From Bacillota bacterium (GTDB lineage: Bacteria > Bacillota > Clostridia > Acetivibrionales > DSM-1351), in assembly GCA_023441625.1 (NCBI GenBank), contig JAEZOA010000036.1:1-37601 (forward strand): DNA of 37,601 nucleotides. The letters run 5' to 3'. Shown here one piece after another: positions 34,985 to 37,601 of the stretch. How positions within the stretch are numbered: position 1 is the stretch's first letter; each line of letters begins with the position of its first letter. The position numbers and the translations under genes are program-made. A model generated the notes under the pieces. The model ran no database searches. It was not told where the DNA came from and saw only the letters and a list, made by a program, of their open reading frames with translations.

Positions 34985-35467
34985 ATGGAATTGCTTTTGG
35001 GGGGGATTATAGTTTTATTAATAATCTGCTTCGCTATTGATAAATTTGTATTAATAAAGGCTAAGGATGACACAACATTTAATGAAAATGAGAAACTTCC
35101 GTATAAGGTTTCTGATAACTTTTTAACCGATACAGAACGCTCGTTTTATCATTCTCTGAAGCTGTATGTCGGTGAAAAAGCAGTTGTATGCCCTAAAGTA
35201 GGATTGAAGGATATTTTCTTTGTTGGCAATATAATTAAGAACGACTATATAAAGTACTTTAATAAAATTGCTAAAAAACATGTAGACTTTCTCTTGTGTG
35301 ATCCAAATACAATGAAGCCTATATGTGGAATTGAACTTGATGATATAAGCCATACAAGCAAGAAAAGTTATGAGCGGGATTTGTTTGTAGAAAAGGTTTA
35401 TAAAGATGCTAATTCCTATAGGGGCAGCTTTTCTTGGTATATATTAACTTATAATTCCATGGTATAA
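34985..35467 (+). CDS. Membrane-anchored DUF2726 protein with altered C-terminus
   Basis: 160 aa. One N-terminal transmembrane helix (about residues 4-22), then the DUF2726 core: LTDTERSFYHSLKLYVGEKAVVCPKVGLKDIF, KHVDFLLCDPNTMKPICGIELDD, a restriction-endonuclease-like fold. Family members usually continue after the 'KDAG' position with an IPLLRI-type strand; here the frame reads KDANSYRGSFSWYILTYNSMV, but the next frame gives IPIGAAFLGI, so the 3' end may be shifted. Start ATG 34985 has GAGGTAG before it. Confidence 0.75.
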   Translation: MELLLGGIIVLLIICFAIDKFVLIKAKDDTTFNENEKLPYKVSDNFLTDTERSFYHSLKLYVGEKAVVCPKVGLKDIFFVGNIIKNDYIKYFNKIAKKHVDFLLCDPNTMKPICGIELDDISHTSKKSYERDLFVEKVYKDANSYRGSFSWYILTYNSMV

Positions 35468-35518
35468 TAATACATATATAAAAAAATACCCTTATTCATA
35501 AACAAAAGGAGCGAAATT

Positions 35519-36916
35519 ATGAAGAATCGTTTTGTCAAAATGCTTGCGACACTATTGCTTGCATTATTTTTTATTAATTCACTTCAACCAACTACCAACG
35601 CTGTCGAAAAGAAAGTTACCGTGGATTGGAAGGGGATTTATACAAAATTTCTAACGCAGTTTAAACCACCAGTTTTAGATGTGGTAAACTATGGGTTTGC
35701 TCTCATGGATATCAATATGGATGGCATACCTGAACTGGTGCTGAGTTGTACTTCGTATTACCGAAATCACGATATCTATACAATTAAAAATGGCAAGGTA
35801 GTAGCTCTAGGTGGATTTACAACTGATTATGAGGCTGAAACAATGGCATTCATGGATGTTAAACTATACAAAAACAAGAAGACCAAGATATTTGTGTGGG
35901 TTGCAAGTAATGGAAGTTCTACTCTAAATGACGAGGGGATTCAAACAACTCTAATTGATATGAATTCAGACTGGTCGAAGATGACTTCTTTCTATATATA
36001 TACTGACACTGGAATTAATAAAAAACATTGGAAAATCAACAACAAAGAGACCTCAGAGGCTTCATATAATAAAAAATATAAAGAAACTTTTGCTGACCTT
36101 CAAGAACAGACATATCCCATTCGTCAGTATGCTTGGAATCCAAAAGCATCAAATACCAATAGAAAGGCAATTATTGATAGAATGATGAAGGAATATTTGT
36201 CTTTTACAGAGTATCAAGCTAGAAAGACAGTTAATCTAAAATACATTAGCTATATACCTGAAGCTATGAATGTTCAACTCGAGAAAGATTTTGATATGGA
36301 TGGCAAAGTTGATAAACTAGTTATATCTAATAAAGGGGATGCTCCAAAGCTTAATCTCGATATGAATAAGAATGGTAATATTACCATGAATCTGACTGAT
36401 TATCAATGGGGTCGTTTTAAAAAGATACTATGCGGTGATGTTACTGGAGATGGATTGCCAGAAGTACTTATCCTAGCCGATATGGGAGGAAATGGCGCTG
36501 CTGGTGGTGGATGTGCACTCTATGGGTTTACTAAAAATAAAGACAAGTGGGCCAGAATGAGTTTTCCATTTTTAGAGAGAAATGCTATTAGCAATAGGTT
36601 TTCGTTTTCTGGTAATTTCCTCAATGAAAATGTGCTCAAGGTTAATTGTAAACCAGATTACGAGGATGTAGAAGTTATTAATAATGATAAAATTAAGTTT
36701 AAACAGGGCTACCTTTATGAAAATTACAAATCAGGTGAGCTCACTGATATAAAACTTTACACAGATGGAAAGAGCAAAGCATATGACTTGCTTCTGCTCC
36801 AAAGTATGAGTAATAGCGATAACACAATTTATGTGGGCAATGGGATTACACAATTCTCATGCTTAGGAGGAAGCTATGCAATGGTTTCTCAGTGTTTCCA
36901 ATTTGTTTCACCTTAA
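35519..36916 (+). CDS. Secreted protein with EF-hand/VCBS-like calcium motifs
   Basis: 465 aa. Signal peptide MKNRFVKMLATLLLALFFIN with probable cleavage after TTNA (about residue 28). Three D-x-[ND]-x-D-G segments, DINMDGIPELVLS (~68), DFDMDGKVDKLVIS (~260) and DVTGDGLPEVLIL (~306), resemble FG-GAP/VCBS or dockerin-like calcium loops. No enzyme motif recognised. AAAGGAGCG precedes the ATG. Extracellular or cell-surface role is inferred. Confidence 0.8.
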   Translation: MKNRFVKMLATLLLALFFINSLQPTTNAVEKKVTVDWKGIYTKFLTQFKPPVLDVVNYGFALMDINMDGIPELVLSCTSYYRNHDIYTIKNGKVVALGGFTTDYEAETMAFMDVKLYKNKKTKIFVWVASNGSSTLNDEGIQTTLIDMNSDWSKMTSFYIYTDTGINKKHWKINNKETSEASYNKKYKETFADLQEQTYPIRQYAWNPKASNTNRKAIIDRMMKEYLSFTEYQARKTVNLKYISYIPEAMNVQLEKDFDMDGKVDKLVISNKGDAPKLNLDMNKNGNITMNLTDYQWGRFKKILCGDVTGDGLPEVLILADMGGNGAAGGGCALYGFTKNKDKWARMSFPFLERNAISNRFSFSGNFLNENVLKVNCKPDYEDVEVINNDKIKFKQGYLYENYKSGELTDIKLYTDGKSKAYDLLLLQSMSNSDNTIYVGNGITQFSCLGGSYAMVSQCFQFVSP

Positions 36917-37032
36917 TATGATTTATATAAACAAAAATGGTTGTAAATTGTGATATTATCTATCTGTTAATTAATCCAACATACTAGGGAAACTTCGGAT
37001 TTTATAAAATGAAAAAGAATGGAGAATGTTAA

Positions 37033-37601
37033 GTGCCGTCACCAATGATTCATCTGCTTGTAGCCTATGAAATAAGCCCAAAAGCGCCGGATTTATTTTG
37101 GGTTGGAAATTTTGCTCCTGATTATACAAATGATAGACAATTAAAAGATGAAATCCATTTTAGAAATGTCTCAAATCGTATGGAAGCACTTGGACAATTA
37201 AGAAAAATTACTAATAATAACAATCCCTTTGAATCTGGGTGGTTGCTACATTTGTTTGTTGATACTTGCTGGGATGAAATAATGATAACAGAATTCCAAC
37301 AGAAATACAGGATTCAGGACTGGTTTGTAAAATATAGAGAGGAAACTGCTTTAGCAAGTTTTTATCTTTATCATCATATGGATTGGACCTCTAAAGTATG
37401 GGCTCAAATTTTAAAAGCTGATTTGTCAAGTATCCCATCGGAGTTACCAATAACACAATGTGAGGCAGAATGGTATAGAGATAGGCTTTATAAAAGACAC
37501 TCAGATAGTAAAATGGATTCAGTATCGCTAGAGTATAATGAAGAACTATTATTGGAATTTTCCCGAAAAACTGCCCAAAAATATAAGGAATGGATTACAG
37601 C
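37033..37601 (+). CDS. Zinc-dependent phospholipase C-like protein, 3' end cut by window
   Basis: Frame open to the right edge from GTG 37033 (preceded by GGAG); ATG 37045 is an alternative start. MIHLLVAYEISPKAPDLFWVG, NFAPDY, DEIHFRN and SGWLLHLFVDTCWDE give the spaced His/Asp pattern seen in 'zinc-dependent phospholipase C family' proteins (MPSPMIHLL start and LHLFVDxxWD). 189 residues are visible; a cytosolic metal-dependent phosphoesterase role is inferred from the pattern only. Confidence 0.6.
   Translation, partial: MPSPMIHLLVAYEISPKAPDLFWVGNFAPDYTNDRQLKDEIHFRNVSNRMEALGQLRKITNNNNPFESGWLLHLFVDTCWDEIMITEFQQKYRIQDWFVKYREETALASFYLYHHMDWTSKVWAQILKADLSSIPSELPITQCEAEWYRDRLYKRHSDSKMDSVSLEYNEELLLEFSRKTAQKYKEWIT

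Overview
The window is low-GC DNA from an anaerobic, endospore-forming Firmicute of the class Clostridia. The anaerobic-type cbi genes, the cotJABC spore-coat operon, sigK and the strong AGGAGG-type ribosome binding sites point there. I cannot name the species. No rRNA, tRNA or CRISPR array was seen.

Layout. (1) 1-6646: cobalamin operon on +, with cbiET (5' end outside the window), cbiA, cbiP, cbiC, cbiB and a threonine-phosphate decarboxylase. (2) 6.8-12.0 kb: accessory stretch with a 42-aa ORF, a phosphonopyruvate decarboxylase lacking its N-terminus, a nucleotidyltransferase, a membrane protein, a GNAT acetyltransferase, a DUF4143 ATPase and decayed ORFs. (3) 12.07-12.51 kb: the 3' two thirds of cotJC on -. 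(4) 12.5-28.7 kb: a 16.2-kb element carrying a large serine recombinase and defence-like genes. (5) 28.7-29.7 kb: the 5' third of cotJC, then cotJB and cotJA, on -. (6) 30.0-37.6 kb: an acyltransferase-like protein, an uninterrupted sigK, two divergent ATPase genes, a DUF2726 protein, a secreted protein and an incomplete phospholipase C-like ORF.

Main result. cotJC, a manganese-catalase-family spore coat gene, is split by the element. The two coding pieces lie 16,211 bp apart and share a 7-bp core (CCCTTTG at 12504-12510 and 28715-28721). Joining them at the core gives an in-frame 597-nt gene (198 aa) of normal CotJC sequence. Joining the two element ends gives an attP with 27-bp imperfect half-sites (20/27 matches) centred on a TT dinucleotide in the core, as expected for a large serine recombinase; the element encodes one (552 aa, intact). 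This has the architecture of skin (sigK) and SPbeta (spsM): an element that could be excised in the mother cell during sporulation to rebuild a coat gene. Here sigK itself is whole and only about 2 kb away.

Element cargo. Left: a PHP-domain/ABC-type ATPase plus a 94-aa partner. Middle: recombinase, a 72-aa HTH protein, a DUF262 gene and a tyrosine integrase, the last two each broken by one missing base. Then an 800-bp noncoding stretch with phased repeats and many hairpins. Right: a PLD-SNF2 helicase, an Eco57I-type methyltransferase and a 121-aa protein. It therefore looks like a defence island using a sporulation gene as its integration site.
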